A stretch of 64,000 nt of DNA from positions 124,001 through 188,000 of the forward strand of contig SADC01000090.1 of assembly GCA_004194705.1 (NCBI GenBank), given 5' to 3'. A program made the position numbers and the translations under genes. Under the pieces are notes generated by a model that was given only the letters and a program-made list of their open reading frames with translations, did no database searches and was not told where the DNA came from. Shown here one piece after another: positions 33,801-48,800 of this stretch. Source of the stretch: Ditylenchus dipsaci (Eukaryota > Nematoda > Chromadorea > Rhabditida > Anguinidae). Each line of letters opens with the position of its first letter. Within the stretch, counting starts at the first letter, position 1.

Positions 33801-36800
33801 GAGGGTAATACCCGAGTAGCGCCTGACAATTCTTATAAATTTTAGTTATTTATATTCAGTTGTGAAAAAGCGGACAGATAAAAACCAACAGCGGGCAGAA
33901 AAAAGTCTTTTCCTTTTTTGAATTGATTAAAAAAGCCCCAAGAATAAAAGATATTACGAGTCGTAATTTACGACCCTACTATAGAATACCCCTCCTCCCC
34001 CCCCCCCCCCAAAATCCGACCTTTTAAAAATTAAGTAAAAAGTACCCAAATTTATGTCCCAGACCCCGGAAAATGTGCGCAAACTCTTCATTAGTCACAA
34101 CTTCCGTACGCTGGCCCACCCCCAAGCCTAAGGGCTAAGCCTAAACTTGTTGTTTGCAAGGGTAGTTACAGCATTTTTAAAAGGTCGGATTTTGGGGGGG
34201 GGGGGGTATTCTATAGTAGCGCCGATATTACAAATTTGTCGGGAAATTAATTAATTTGCCGGGACACTTCACATACAACTCTTTGGCCATTATACAAACG
34301 TATAATATAAATAATATAAAAAAATTATTTTTGACCACAACTGCCTGAGGGCGTACTTGCGCATTTAAAAAAATAAAAAAAAGCGCCGCCGCCATCATTT
34401 TGGATATTCCGCCGCTGGCGCTATAAAAACGCCAATTTCACCCGGCGGAAGGCGGCCACCGGCGCTCCGCCAGCTGCCGCGCAAGTATGCGTGGGGGTTA
34501 AAGATTTGACCATGAAGTCAAATAAAGCATGTAGTTAGGTATATTTTTGTTTAACACTCCACCTGCATCCTGAGTTCAGGTTAGGAATAGCCATTCGAGA
34601 ACTACTCTTCCAGTATGAATGGAAGGAATTTGCGCTGATCTATACTTTGGATGTAGAGCAACGAAAATGTGACTATTTGCAACAGGACTTAGAAGTAAGG
34701 ATGGTATGGCCAAATTTCGGTATACACCCCTTTGCCTCGGTCCTCCAAGCTGATTTGACTGAGGGGTTTATACTGAAATTGCTCCGATGGTGTTCAGGTT
34801 AAATTTCGCAAATGTTCTGTTTCAGACAGCCCTGGCAGATGATACTACTGACAGAGACACATCGCTAGTCTACAAGAGGAGGATGTACAGCAGGGAGACC
34901 AGCATGAAAAACACTCTCCAGGATGTGCGTTTAAAAGCCAGAAGTAAGCTTGATTCTCACTGATTTTACGAGATAACCTCGGGAGAATTTTCGAAAAAAA
35001 GGAAAATTTTAGTGGGTAGCCAGATTTTCTTCTCCAGATTTTATTAAAAAATAACCGAAATTCGGAATTGCAGTAATTGTGGTGTGCTTTGACTCGGATG
35101 TTGACAAACGCAACTTCATGATCTGGGCAACGACCTTGGTTTGGGTTCGACCGACGAATTCGTGTTTATATTCCCGGATGTGCGCAGTCAGGGCATGCTC
35201 TATAGAGGTGAGTGCTCAATGCATAGTCATTCAGTTGTGTGGAATTCGTGTTTAATAATTAGCCAAAGGGGACGCCCAGGACTACATCAACGTATGGCTG
35301 GACCAGAACGGAGATCCGGGAGATGGCCGGAATCAGGATGCACTCAAACTGGCTCGCAGATCCATAATGGTCAGTTACATACTGCACTGTTTTTGAGATT
35401 TAAAAATAAGCCGGCTTTTTGAAACCTAGCCTGTATTTACCCGAAAATTTTCAGCAGTTTATTAATTGTTGTTAGTTTATGTTAGGTTGACCTGGAGAAC
35501 CAGTCGAGTGACAGTATCCAGCAATTCAATCAAGAGCTGGTCTCCCTAATTGGTCAATGGCCCTTTTTCTGTGATGGCACTTGTTTGGGTGTGGCTGCCA
35601 ATGAAACATTCGTAAACCATTGCTTGTTGCTCGACCTATTTACAGAGTTGATTGCAGGCATCAGCCCACTCTAGATCGCTACATGACGCAGTTTACATGT
35701 TTGCCAGAGCCTTGAACAAGACCCTGGCTCAAGGCTACTCCCCTCTAGACCTTCGCAATGGCAGTTTGATGAACACCATGAGCAGGGGAGAGTTTGAGGG
35801 TCAGTTGTTTAGTTTTAGTCAGAGTGATTTCTGACCTTAATGAGAATCAAGACACAGTATTCAGTTGTTATTTGGCTAATGGGTAAAACTTATTTGCGTC
35901 CTTAACATGGAAATTCCCGACTGCAATAACGGCTCCTATAAGGGTTTTAGGACCTGCTGAGCACGAATATCACAAAATCAGATATCCGAACATAAATGCA
36001 ATGCCCAGACAAGCGTAATTCTCACAGCAACTCTTTGAAAGATGGATAGTTTTTTCTTCAGACTGAGCAGTAAACTTGTTTATCCAGCACTTGCTAATAA
36101 GAAACCCCTTTGGCTTTTTAATGGTATGCCGTTTGCCTGCATATGACACCATTGAAATGAAACCACATATGAAACCACATTAACCCAAAAGATTTCTGAT
36201 TTGAAGGAATAATATGACCATATTCAAGCCAAAACGATTTAGAGCCCAAAATCCCAAAAAACCTGGGTCTTTCGTTTTGAGAAAAACGACGATTTTTTTA
36301 AATTATTTAGAAAGCTGTGAATCTTGTCATTCTTAAATTTAAAGTTGGATATCTTATTGGCACACCCTTTCAAAATTCAAATTTCCTTGTAGTTCAACTT
36401 AAACAAAACGCCAAGAATTAAATTGGCGTTTTTATCCGCCTTTTTAAATTTTTTGTCTTTTCTTCACCAAAATGAACTGTTTTTTGCAAAAAGCACACGG
36501 TCTTTTACTCCAAAAGATCTTTTGTTTAGAAATTGCATCTTATGTCTTTTTCAAAATCTTGTTTGTCCGTATCATGAATTCCGGAAATAATATTCTGGCA
36601 TCCCACAACTAGTTATGTATCATGTCCATAAATGTACTAAAAGTGCCGTGAAAGTGTCGTGTCGAGCAAATTTTTTAAGCCAATTCATCACACACCTATA
36701 TCAACACCGCTCTATTCGAAAAAAAAAGTTCAAGCAGAGATTTTTATGTCAGAAAAAAAACAAATGTGGGAACAACATAAGACGGTAACGGACGATTTTT

Positions 36801-39800
36801 AATAGGAGACGATGGCTGGTCAGCAATTTCCGGCTCAAGTTAACGAATCACTATTCTTGGACATAGTTTTGGTTCCATCCAGGATAGCGTGCTTGGCCAG
36901 CTCTCCAGGCATGACGAGATGAACGGAGGTCTGGATTTCGCGAGAAGAAAGCGTACGAGTCTCGCCATACTTGACCAGGTGGGCGGATTCATCCAGCAAG
37001 CGGTCGAACAGATCGTTAACCTGAGAAAGAGATTAAGCTACTACACTAAACTTGCAAAAATACCCACCAGATCTAAGCAGTCGGTTCCGACTTTAGTTAA
37101 TTGACCAAGCGCCTACTTCTTGCCTGTTGATCCCTTGTCGAGTGATTGTCATCAAATCTCCTAGATAAAGGTAGTGGATTATTACAAAGATACACACAAT
37201 CTAACAAAAATTTACCTTTCGTAGTCATCACATCACACAGCAGAGCCAAATGCATGCTCAACTTCTTGTCCGTCATTCGCTTGCGATCCAACTCAAGCCT
37301 CAGCAGCCAAGGACTAGCATTCGTAGGATTGAAGTAGGGCATTTCCTGGTAAATGCTGAGCCAGTCACGGTCTTCTTCGATGCATCTAAACTGAGAGGGT
37401 AAACTGCTGTTCCTTCTCTTCGGCCAATTTCGCTACAAAAATCTGCAAAAATAGGTAGAACAAGGAAAAATAGCTTACCCAGACGTATCTGGCTATATTC
37501 CGTTTCGGTACACTGATACCTAAAAATATTGTCGTCATGCTGTTAGTACTTTAATTTCAACTCACTTCTTGAAAAAGACCTTTCTGTTGCACATTCCTTC
37601 GGCTGGCTTCGCAAATTTTTTCTTTTGCTCATCATGCTTCTCTGAAATTAAGAAATTTTATAGTGGGATATAAGACAAGCTGAAAGAACTTACGAAGACG
37701 GGCCCTTCCTGCAGCCTTAGCTCGGTTTGCAGCCTCTGCTTTCGCTTGCTTTTTCTTCTGCACCACATAGCTTAGTGTTTCTCTTGCTGAAACCTGCTGC
37801 TTTTTGACCGGTTGACTCATTGATTCTTGATCCCTGTCCTGCTCCTTGCCTCTTTTATAGCTTGAATGGCGAGTCCTCATCATACCTGAAAATTACACCA
37901 AATTTGATTCCGTCAAAAAATCTGAAAAAGTCGTCGTTTTTAGGACCTCTCATACAACAAAAGATAGCTCAGACATTCAGCTACAAGAATAATCAGACCG
38001 ATTTTTGTAAAGTCAGAATTTTTACAACTAGAGACCGTTTAAAGCAAACAAGTGGCAATAAGGCGAAAAAATTTCTTTGAAAATTTTCACAGAAATCAGT
38101 TCTGCTTTTGAAATTTCAATTGTTTTTTCGGCAAATAATGGCTCATTCGAAAGCCCTTACTGTGAGGAATCTTTTGGCAATAAGCATGCGAAAACCGAAA
38201 AGAAAAAACCAGATTAGAGGCATGAAACAAAAAAGGTGTCCCAAATCGACCATTTTTGATAATTTTTGTTTGGCGCCAATTTCCTATTACACTAAGATTC
38301 AAATTTTGAAAGGGTGTGTTGGAGGGCAAAGCTTTTTTTGCCGCCAAAAAGCTCTTTTTGCAGCTAAAAAGCTTCTTTTTGCCCCTAATCGTGTGTTTCG
38401 TGCGCAAACGAGTATTTCTCGGTGTTTTTTCAATCCTAAATTATTTTATTTTTACATCAGCATGTAGCAGGGAATCTCTAGTTTCTAATGACGTATCAAC
38501 TGACTCAATGTAGTCATGAAAAGTTCGAGAAATACCTGTTTTTATGAAACAGTTCCGGTCTCTTAAAAAGAGGTATTTCTCAAATTTTTCATAATTACAT
38601 CGAGTCAGTTGATGGCTCATTAGAAACCAGAGATTCCGGGCTACATGCTCATGTAAAAATAAAAAATTTACAACAAAAAACACCGAGAAATACTCGTTTG
38701 TACGATTAGCGGCAAAAAGAAGCTTTTTCGCTGCAAAAAAGCTTTGCCCTTTATTAGAAAGCCAAGATTCAGAGCTACACGCCAGTGTGAAACATTTTTA
38801 AAAGATTAAAACAAAAATTTGAGAAAAAATAGCAATACAAAATTTGAGGGCGTAATTAATCAATTTGAGGGCTAAAATGAGCATCTTGAGGGCGCAAATC
38901 ACCTATAGCCTTTGGCTAAATGGATAACCCAAGTTTGAGATTTTTTGTAACAACAGGAACCTCTATAATAAGACCGCCAATTTCTAATTAACGAATTTTT
39001 GATTACAAATAATTATTTCAGGCATGACAGGTCATGTACGCATTAACGAGAATGGCACGAGAGAACCAGTGTTCTATGTGACCAGTTTGGATTTATTAGA
39101 CCAGCCGACAGGTAATATCCCTTTTCACACCATTGATAAAAATTAAAAATAATTTTTTAGCATATTTGTACATATCCATCAGTGCCAACATTGTGGTAAA
39201 GCTATTTAATTGTTTTTTGAAAATTAGTGAAGAATTTGGTGCAGACAGTAGACAAGCAGTATACCGACGAGCTGACCAGCATCTGGGCTAATCGACACAA
39301 CATCCGACCACTCTACAAACCTGGTTAGTTGCTGCTTAGAAGCAAATACATAGCAAAAGAATGCGCTACCTGCGACTTTTTCAATTTTATAGTTATAAAC
39401 GAGCATAGCTTAAAGCACAAAAGTTCATGAGAGCAGCGGCATTTTCAAAAGTTGAATTGGCAGAGACACTAAATCCAAAAATATTCAACATTTTTGAATT
39501 TTTTTTAGCTTGCATTTAATTTTTTTTCACAAAATTTGGAATTATCTACTAGTTGAGCCTAACACTGTTTGACATTGCCAAATGGATGCTCTATATTTTT
39601 ATAAATGTGTTGCTAAGACTTGTATCAAATAATAGGCGTAGAGGCGTATGCTAATTTTTGGACCATTCCGTTTGAATTCGCCGTTTTCGTATTTTATTTT
39701 TGGTTGTTTAATGCATGTTTTTAATTTTTCATATTAGGCAAAGCTTTAGGCGCCGGATAGGTCAGCGCATGCTAGCCGGGACTAAAAAATGTCTTACAAA

Positions 39801-42800
39801 CTCGGAAAAAATGCGCAAACTCAAAAAATGGCACGAAAAGTACCAAAAGTAATACAGGTAATACACTCTCGATACGGTCTAGCTGCCAGGGACCGGAAAA
39901 ATATACACTATATCCAGAGTCCACTATTTTGAAAGCTTCCAAAATTCTCTGAAGTTCTCTGAAGTCAAACTTAAATTTTTAAGATTGAACTTCGAGTTAA
40001 CAGTACTTCATTTTGTGGTTTATTCACTGATCTTTTATAAAAAAAAATCTTAAAAAGTTTTTACTGCGCTGATCTTAACCTAAAAATGCCCTTCAGCCCA
40101 ACAAATAATGTTAAAAATTCTAAAGGGTGTCTATGGCTCTGTTCAGATCGAGGGGGCACCTTTTTGCCTTGGTCCCCCTGTTGTTTTTTTTCAAAATTTT
40201 GTCCCACCACGCTACATTTTACTGGTTCATCTTTGCTTGTTCGTTTATATCACATTTAATAGAATATTATGTATTTTACACATTGTATAAATGTCGCATA
40301 TAGATATAGATATGGGTCGAACACTTGTGGATGAAGTCGAAAGACCTGATGTAGCCGCCCTTCGCCTGAAGGATGTTCTCAACTACGATACCAAGCGAGC
40401 CATTCCCTTCTTCGTTGGTCTCGAGATTCTCAAGAATGAAAAACCTTGCGCGGTAATGCTTACCGAAAAAAGGAAATTGAGAACATTAAAGCTAGGAACC
40501 CAATGGGAGCCGCGCCTCCGCACTCCGCACTCTCGCGCAAATCTTCACTCCGGCGGTGCGGCGCCAGCTTGTACACAATCAAGCGACACTTTTTCGGAGC
40601 CGCACTCCCGCGCTCTTTCATTCTGAGTGAGGCGCTTTTTTATTCGGAGTGCGGCGCATCATCGCTGTTTCATTTTCTTTTGCTCTTTTCAGCACTCAAT
40701 TTATTTTTAAGTACAGTTTTGCCGCTTTTGGATCCTAATTCAAACCTTTTATTGCACCTGTTTCATGCAAGAATCTTTCACAAGATAAAACGACTCCTTG
40801 GCAACAGCAATGCGAATACAGCGTCCTACGTGGAAGAAGCCGTGTTTAGATAAAACTGCCAAGCCTCAGGATGGGATATTCTAAGCAAATTTCTTGAGCA
40901 AAAGTATCTCATTTACAATGCGTATAAGTGTAAGTGTATAAGTCTTTAATAAACTTTGTTTCTGAAAACACGCGCGAGAAAAATGTAGCATGGTGGGACA
41001 AAATTTTGAAGAATTTTGAAAAATTTTGATAAAAAACCCTAGGGGGGGGGGACCAAGGCAAAAAGGTGCCCCCTCGATCTGAACAGAGCCATGTTAAAAA
41101 TTCTAAAGGGTGTCTTTAGGCAAGCTTTATGATAGCATATCTCGAATTTTCAATTTCCACTAATTTAGCGTTTATTTACCAGCTTGCAGTGAATTTAATG
41201 GGCTTCAAAATAAAAAAAATGTTCTCAGAAGAAATCAGTTTTAGCGATCAAATCACATCTTTTAAGAAAAAGCCATAAATTTGACGTGTCCTTTTAGTCC
41301 TGCAAATTTTTTGGACACAAGTCTATTGTATTTATTTTTCATGTCACATATGAGAAAATTCGGTTTCCTTATGTAGTTTAGACATTAAATGTTGTCATAA
41401 ACACTAAAAATTAAAAAAAACAGGTAAAAATAATAATACAACAGTGTTTTCAAATAAAAAATTGTTGGCAAAATTCAAAAAAATCCATGATACCCCCTCC
41501 CCTGTTGTTTTCTGGTATAAAAATCCTACCAGTGCGCATTAACGGGTTAATGACAGAATACCCCAACCAAAAACGTCTTTTTTAACAAACAATAATAATG
41601 GTACCAACCAAGAAATACATTAAAGGTTAGACGAGAAGTAACTAGTTATTTTTGCCTGTACATTTTCATCATCCTGTATTTATTTTTCGGCTCTTTCCGT
41701 CAAAATATTCGTCCAATGGAACGGTAAGCAGTGCTGAATCATCAGAATTATGTTATATACGATGACTGACAGAAGCAAACGCACTCTAAGCTTCGAACTG
41801 GTTAGTTGGATGTTCCACCTTCACTGCTTTGGCTTCAATTGCCTGGTCTGCCCCTGTCGCCCCTTTCACTGCATTTCTTTTCGGCTCTCTCAACTTCGAC
41901 AAAAAAATTAAAGCATTCATTAATTTGAGCTTGTAGTTCAACGTACCCTCTAAAGAAGCAATTTTTTTCTCTAATCTTCCTTTATCTTTCAACCTTGATT
42001 ATTGATTACTTATCGTTCAAAGTAATCACACCACGATCTTCTCAAGTACTCATTGTTTAATTTACAAAAAAACAGACAAATTTAGATTTTAGAAACAGCA
42101 ATTTTGATGAAATTAGAAAATATAGACTATATCGATAGTTGTTTCCTTCGTCGATAGCGAGAAAAATCTACACGTTAAGTAAATGTTAAGTGCAAGAAAA
42201 AAACGCTTCAAAAAGTAGTTTAACACATTATCGTGTAAAATTTAGTATGTGGCTACACTGGTCTGGAGTGTCCAGCCAGCATCACCCTCTACATTGTCAT
42301 TGGAAGTGCTCTTGCTGCGCTCCTTCTAGCTGTTGCACTTTTCGGAATCGCGCTGGCTGTTAGGTGAACTTTTTAACTTTAAATCCCAAAATTTTCCTGT
42401 AGCAATTCATATTAAAAAAACAGATTTTTCGGATTGTGTTTTCTACCTACAAATTAATATTATCTCTGAACGAATGACTACTCAAATCGTATCTAAGATA
42501 TAGGAATATAATTTGAAAGAATACAAACTCAAAGATCGCAAGAATTTACGGGTCAATGTCACCAACAACTTTTCAAAAAGTGGCGAGATTACAGGATATA
42601 CGGAAATCAAATGTAATATTCAGAGAGAAGCGCCGTGAGAAAGAGCGTCTGGAAAAAGAAAGTCAAATACCGTTTGCCAGTCTGCGCCCCCTGCCCACTG
42701 ACACTAAAAGCATTGAAGGCATGAAGTCGATGAGGAGCATGCATAGCTCTATCTCCGGGGTCACCCGTTACACTATGGACACCCAGCAGCACCTCCATGA

Positions 42801-45800
42801 AACTGACAACCACACCTTCTTCATCCTCAATAAAGAGGTGGTATATGCTGAGAAGTACAAAGTTCGCGTCAAACCTAGCAGCGAGGACATGAGTCTGCTC
42901 AGAAAGGTTTTTAAGTTTTTCGAACTTGAACAACATTAATTGCGTAAAAACCGGCAATACGATATATTATTGTGTTTTTTTTTTACTAAAAATACAAAAT
43001 TATCACCCGAAATTTCTTTTTAGAAGGCTAATTTGTTGTGTTGGAAAAATTGCAGTACTCCGTGCCCTCCCAAAATGCCTTCAAATGATGTTTTACGGTT
43101 ATTTAACTGCTCCAGCGAACATAAAAGATGATTTCATGATGGGGAAGGTCAATTTTTGACAAAAAAAATCGACCAAAATTTGACTTTTTGCCTTGAGGAC
43201 CAAGATGAACCGACCTGAAAAGGTATCCAGATACCCTAAAAAGGTAAAAACCAACGTATTTAAAGTATTCTTCCCCGCTTTGGGGCTGGGCAAAAGAGAC
43301 TCTTTATGCATTTTATGATCAAGAGTGCTTCTCGGAATCATGTCTAAGGTAAGTGAGTGCGCGCATCTCTGACCAACCAAGCCCCCTGTGCCCCAAAAGG
43401 GCGACACTCTGAAAATATCTGCGCCCCTTCGGGGAGCAGAGGGCTAGAGGCAGCTTCGCATACCCACATACCTTACACACAAATAACTCGAAAGTAACTC
43501 TGGATGCATGAAACTGTATGCATACCAGAGTTTATTTATGCGGTAGGCCCCAGTATTCAAAACCATATTCAAATTCTATCTTTTTTGGTTTTTGAGTGTT
43601 TCGATGTACTCTTTCAGGTTGGTTTACCTTGGTCTCCCAAGCCAAAAATTAGAATTTTAGTCGAAAGTTTTTCTTGTCAAAAATGACTTTCCCGGATAAA
43701 AACATTTTTTACGTGCGTTGGAGCAATTAATGACCGAAAAAACATCATTTCGATGCGTTTTGGGAGTGTTCGGAATACTATAATTATACCGTCGTGTTGC
43801 CATAGAAATCCGAAAAAATAGAACGAGGATTCTGAATCGGAATTTTCAATAATGCCTACAGAATGATCGGGCTTGTTTCAGTTGCGCCAGTTCGACAACG
43901 ATAATGCAAACAAATTCTATGGGCTGTGTATGGACGGCCCTGTGCTCTACTCCATCTGGAAATGTTGTAGCCGTGGTAGTCTCCAGGTGGGTGAATAACA
44001 TTCGAAATATAGCTGCTAAATAGTAGTTTAGGATGTTATTGCTAAAGAGAGCTACATTTCTGATGCTTTTGTTATGTTTGCACTCATGCGTGATATTACT
44101 ACTGTGAGTGGCTTCAGCTGTGAAACAAATTTGGAATCACCAAAGCAGATCCTATTTTAAAATTCTATTATGGCGCGGGGTGTCAAACACGTCGAAAAGC
44201 GAAATTGGCACTTTTCTCGTTGAGACAAAAAGTTCGAAAACGATTAAATTTTTGGGTTTTTGTATATATTTTCCAAACTTTGTATTGTTTTTTGTAACTT
44301 AGGCTTATATGAGTCATTTATAAAAAAAAATTTAGATCACTAAATTGCCCAGGAATTCCTTTATCGAATAAAAAAAAATATTCCAATTGAATAAGAAGTA
44401 CGAAAAATTTCAACAAAATAAGTTTGAATTCACGTTTTGTATAGCCAACTTGACAAGTTCAAATGATTGTTTCTTTTAGATTTCGTGATCGAAAAATTTT
44501 CTGGCTGACCATATAATAGCATTTTTCCCTTTAGTTTTTCGATTCGCCGTCGATTTTTAAATTAATCTAGTGGTTTAATGAAAATTGACATGTTTTAGTA
44601 ACCTTATGGACCTCATATCTTCTCTTATATAGCATAATTTGGAAAAATAAATAAATATCAGAATTTCCTCTTTTCGTTTAGAAATTTGAGTACATGTTAA
44701 TCAAAAGTCCTGACTTCAGGTCAAATACAAGATAAAAAGTAGTAAAATCACTTTCTCGCATAAAAATGCGAAAAGTCGCATTTTTGAGACGCTCTATGCA
44801 GCAAACGAAAGCTGAGAATCTCCACTTTCGTGAAAGGGCCATTGCCACCTGTTTTGAATTGTCCCCCGCCAATTCAAATTTTTATGCCTAATCATTCAAC
44901 TTCTATACGGATTTTTCAGCTCGGTTTCTAACAAAACAAGGCCTAGAATTTAATTTTAGGTATAGTTTTGTTAGAAACCAAGTTAAAAATCTATACAGAA
45001 GTTCATTGATTAGGGAAAAATTGAATTGGCGGGGACAACCGTTGTCGGAGACGGCAATGGCCCTTTAAAACTAGATGGATTTTCTAAAAGTTAGAATTTG
45101 GTGAACTAGAAACTATTTTAAGTCAGTAACTGGTATTTCTAGTCACATTTACAGAGTTTTTTATTTCCCGCAAAAATTTTTAAAAATTACTCACTGCTTA
45201 TTTTTGACTACTTTGAAGGTCCGTGTATGCGATGACGAACTTTTTGATTTGTCGTTAAAAAAACACAATGGAAAAGTAAGGTCGTATTCAAAATGCTTAA
45301 AGGACCATAGCCGTCGCCGACAACGAGAATTCCAAATGTTTGAATTAGCGCGGGACAATTCTCTTTCGTCTCGCACTGTACTCTTTTGACCTGCTTCGAA
45401 TGACTCAAAAGAGTACAATGAAAGACGAAAGAGAACTGTCCCGCGCGAATTCAAACATTTGAAATTCCCGTTGTCGGCGACGGCTATGGTCTTTCAAAAA
45501 CAGAACACCAACGTCGATTTCACCTTTTGACGTGTTTGACACCCCGTGATGGGTCAGAGTCGTGGTCGGACAAATGGCCGGCCATTTGACCAGCCCTTTT
45601 ACTTGGTCATGTTGGCAAATTTTCCAATTGTGAAAATTTATGGTAGAAATGACTGTGAAAAAAATCCGGGTTTTAGCCTTATGAGCAGGGTTCGTAATGA
45701 AAATTTTTGAAAAAAAAGGACATTTTGACCATTTTTGAAGGAAAAGGGTCATTTTATCCAGTGCTTATTGCTATTTTGGAGCGAAAAAAAAAGATTTTGG

Positions 45801-48800
45801 CTAAAAACTTCAAAAATAAAAAAGATTTTGGGTCCCGAAAAAAGGACAATTACGAACCCTGCTTATGAGCGATTTCAAAATCAAAAAAGAATAAATAAGA
45901 TTATCCGGCGCTACCGGAGTATAACCTCACCAACCACTCCTCCCCCCCCCGAATGAAACTTTTTTAAAGTGTTTCTAAACGGGCAGCCGACGATTGCGCC
46001 ATTTCAAATTGCGCCAATTCAGATTGCGCCACATTCAAATTGCGCCAATGCAGATTGCGCCACTGCAAATTGCGCCAAAATCAAATTGCGCCACTATATA
46101 CTCTAATTAAAGTTAAGCAAATGTGTTTTTTAATCTGATCTCAACGGATTTTGTTCCCTTCCAGTATTAGGGGTGACTGTTTTCATGTCCTTCAATGATC
46201 AATTTCAGTGAAATGACCAGAAATTGGCAGGGTTGTAATGGCGCAATTTGCAGTGGCGCAATCTGCATTGGCGCAATTTGAATGTGGCGCAATCTGAGTT
46301 GGCGCAATTTAAAATGGCGCAATCGTCGGCTGCCCTTCCAAACACCCTATATCGACCAGATGCGCACACCCACATACCTTAGACATAATTCCGAGCAAGA
46401 CTCTTGAACAGAAATGCAATTAGAGTATACTCCGGTAGGGTCGATTATCCGATCACATTTTTGACTACTTAAAGGACCCTGTCTCTTCCTTATCATGGCA
46501 ATTTGAAAGGTTTGAATGCATTGATTTTGTCAATAATGTTTTTGAATTATTGTTTTGTTTGCATTTTGAATTTGAAACGTTATATCCTATTCAATATAAG
46601 TAGCATTTTTTCAGTGACAGTTGTGGAGCAGCGAAAGTCGGATAGGTTGTCCGATCTGGCACTGTCAAGTGACGTTGGGCTCAACTAGTCAATGGTTCGA
46701 AGTTTTGAACAAATTTACCAATTTATTTTCTAAAAAAAAAACGGAGACAAAAAACAATTCGAAATTATTATTGACAAAATGTGTGTGGTCCCGCGCGCAT
46801 TCAAACCTTTCAAACGTAAAAGTTGAAGTGCACCCCCCCCTCGAAAAATTTGTTGTACTTTTTAATAAAAGTACCATTTTTAGTTGAAAATTTTTTTCTG
46901 GGGCACTCCAGTAGACAAAATTTCCTCAGGAATCCGAATCAGAAAACAGAATTTGAAAAAAATTGCAAGTCGCTGAGATATGACCTAAAGTTGTAGTAAA
47001 GTTGGATGGTCATTTTTAAAAATATTGACACTCCATCTTTAGTTCATATCTCAGCGACTAAAAATTTTTTTCAAATTCTGTTTCCTGATTCGGATTCCTG
47101 AGGAATTTTCGCCTACCAGGGTGCCTCAGAAAAAAAGTTTTTAACTGAAAATGGGTACTTTTATCAAAAAGTACAATAAAATTTTCGATGGGGGGGGGGG
47201 GTGCACTTCATATGCTGTCCTTTCAAATTGCCTTGATTAGGAAGAGACAGGGTCCTTTAATAGAGAATATTTAATGCAGAAGCAATCCACAAATCTTCTA
47301 ACACATCATTTTTGCAGGGTCTTATAGCCATCCATCAAGCCTCGTTTCTGGGCGGAGCGCATGGAGCCCTCACATCAGAATGTTGTCTGATCAACGATAG
47401 GTGGCAGGTCAAGATTGGAGACCATGGATTGCATATGCTCCGTCAACACCAACCTGTGCTCCGAAAAAGTTGGATGATTTCTTTTATTATTGAATTATTT
47501 GATCTACAGTCGACTCTCTACACAACGACTCTCTATATAACGTCCCTCTCCTCATAACGTCCCAGTAAAACTCGTTTGGTTGATCTAAACTAAATACTCG
47601 AACAACTGCCTCTTTATATAGCGACTCTCTACATAACGTCCCTCTCTACATATGTCCCACTTCGGCTAAACACTGCTTCAAAGACGCCTCTCCATATAAC
47701 GTCTTTTCGAAGAAAAAAAATTAAAATTGAAAGCGTCTCAACAAGAAAATAACTCATTTTTTGCTTTTAATATGTTCAGTTTGGTCAGCTTTCAAAATTT
47801 GCTGTTTTAGAGACTATTCTGCCAGTTTCATGCTGTTTTTTGTTTTAGATGGCAACTCCAAACAGGAAGTGACGCGTGATTTCTTTGGACGAAAAGAAAA
47901 AGATCATCGAAGCTTCGGCAAGCAAGAAACCGAAAGAAATCAGCGAGCAATTTGATCTGCTGGCATCGACGGTCAAAACCATTCTCAGTGGCAAGGTGGA
48001 AATCCGCCGCCAGTCAATACACTAGAAGCATTTGGAGCTTTGAAAATTCTCCAGCGATACGCCGACAAAAATGCCACTGTTGCAGTTCAGCTGCTGTGCG
48101 ATAAAATGGATGATGTGCTTGCCAAAGAACGCATACAGGAACTGAAGCAGAAGAGTATTTCTACTTATTTCATGCCCATCCCATGATTGTTTGTTCGGGT
48201 GCTCTATTTTGTTGCTCTATTTTGTTGATTGTTCGTTCGGGAATAAAAGGGGGCCACTAATCATAGACGGCCCACTAACAAGAAGATGTTGAACATAGTT
48301 TTGAATACTGGGGCCTACCGCATAAAAGGACTCTGGTATGCATGCTTTTTCATGCATTCAGAGTCACTTTCGAGTGATTTGCGTCTGAGGTATGTGGTGT
48401 GTGCATCTCAACCCCAAGCAACCAAGCCCCTGCGCCCCCGAAGAAGGCGCAGGGGGCTTGAGAGTTAGACATGCGCGCACACACTTACCTTAGACATGAT
48501 TCCGAGAAGCACTCTTGACCATAAAATGCATATAGAGTCTCTTTTTGTCACGGCCCAGTTGAAAAACATGGTGAGGCAGTCGAAGAATACAGATATTTAA
48601 ATTTCTGACGTTCTGCCATAAAAGTGGCCTCTTTTATTCCCTTCCCCTCCCTATACAGCCCTTATTCCCTTTTAAATTCAAAAGGCGACAATTTAAATTT
48701 TTCAAATTTTGACTAAAAAACCATGATACCCCCCTGGGGTTCGAAAAAAAATTTTTTCTTAGAACCAAAAAAACAGCCGGCTTTCTCATGAAATCGGGGT

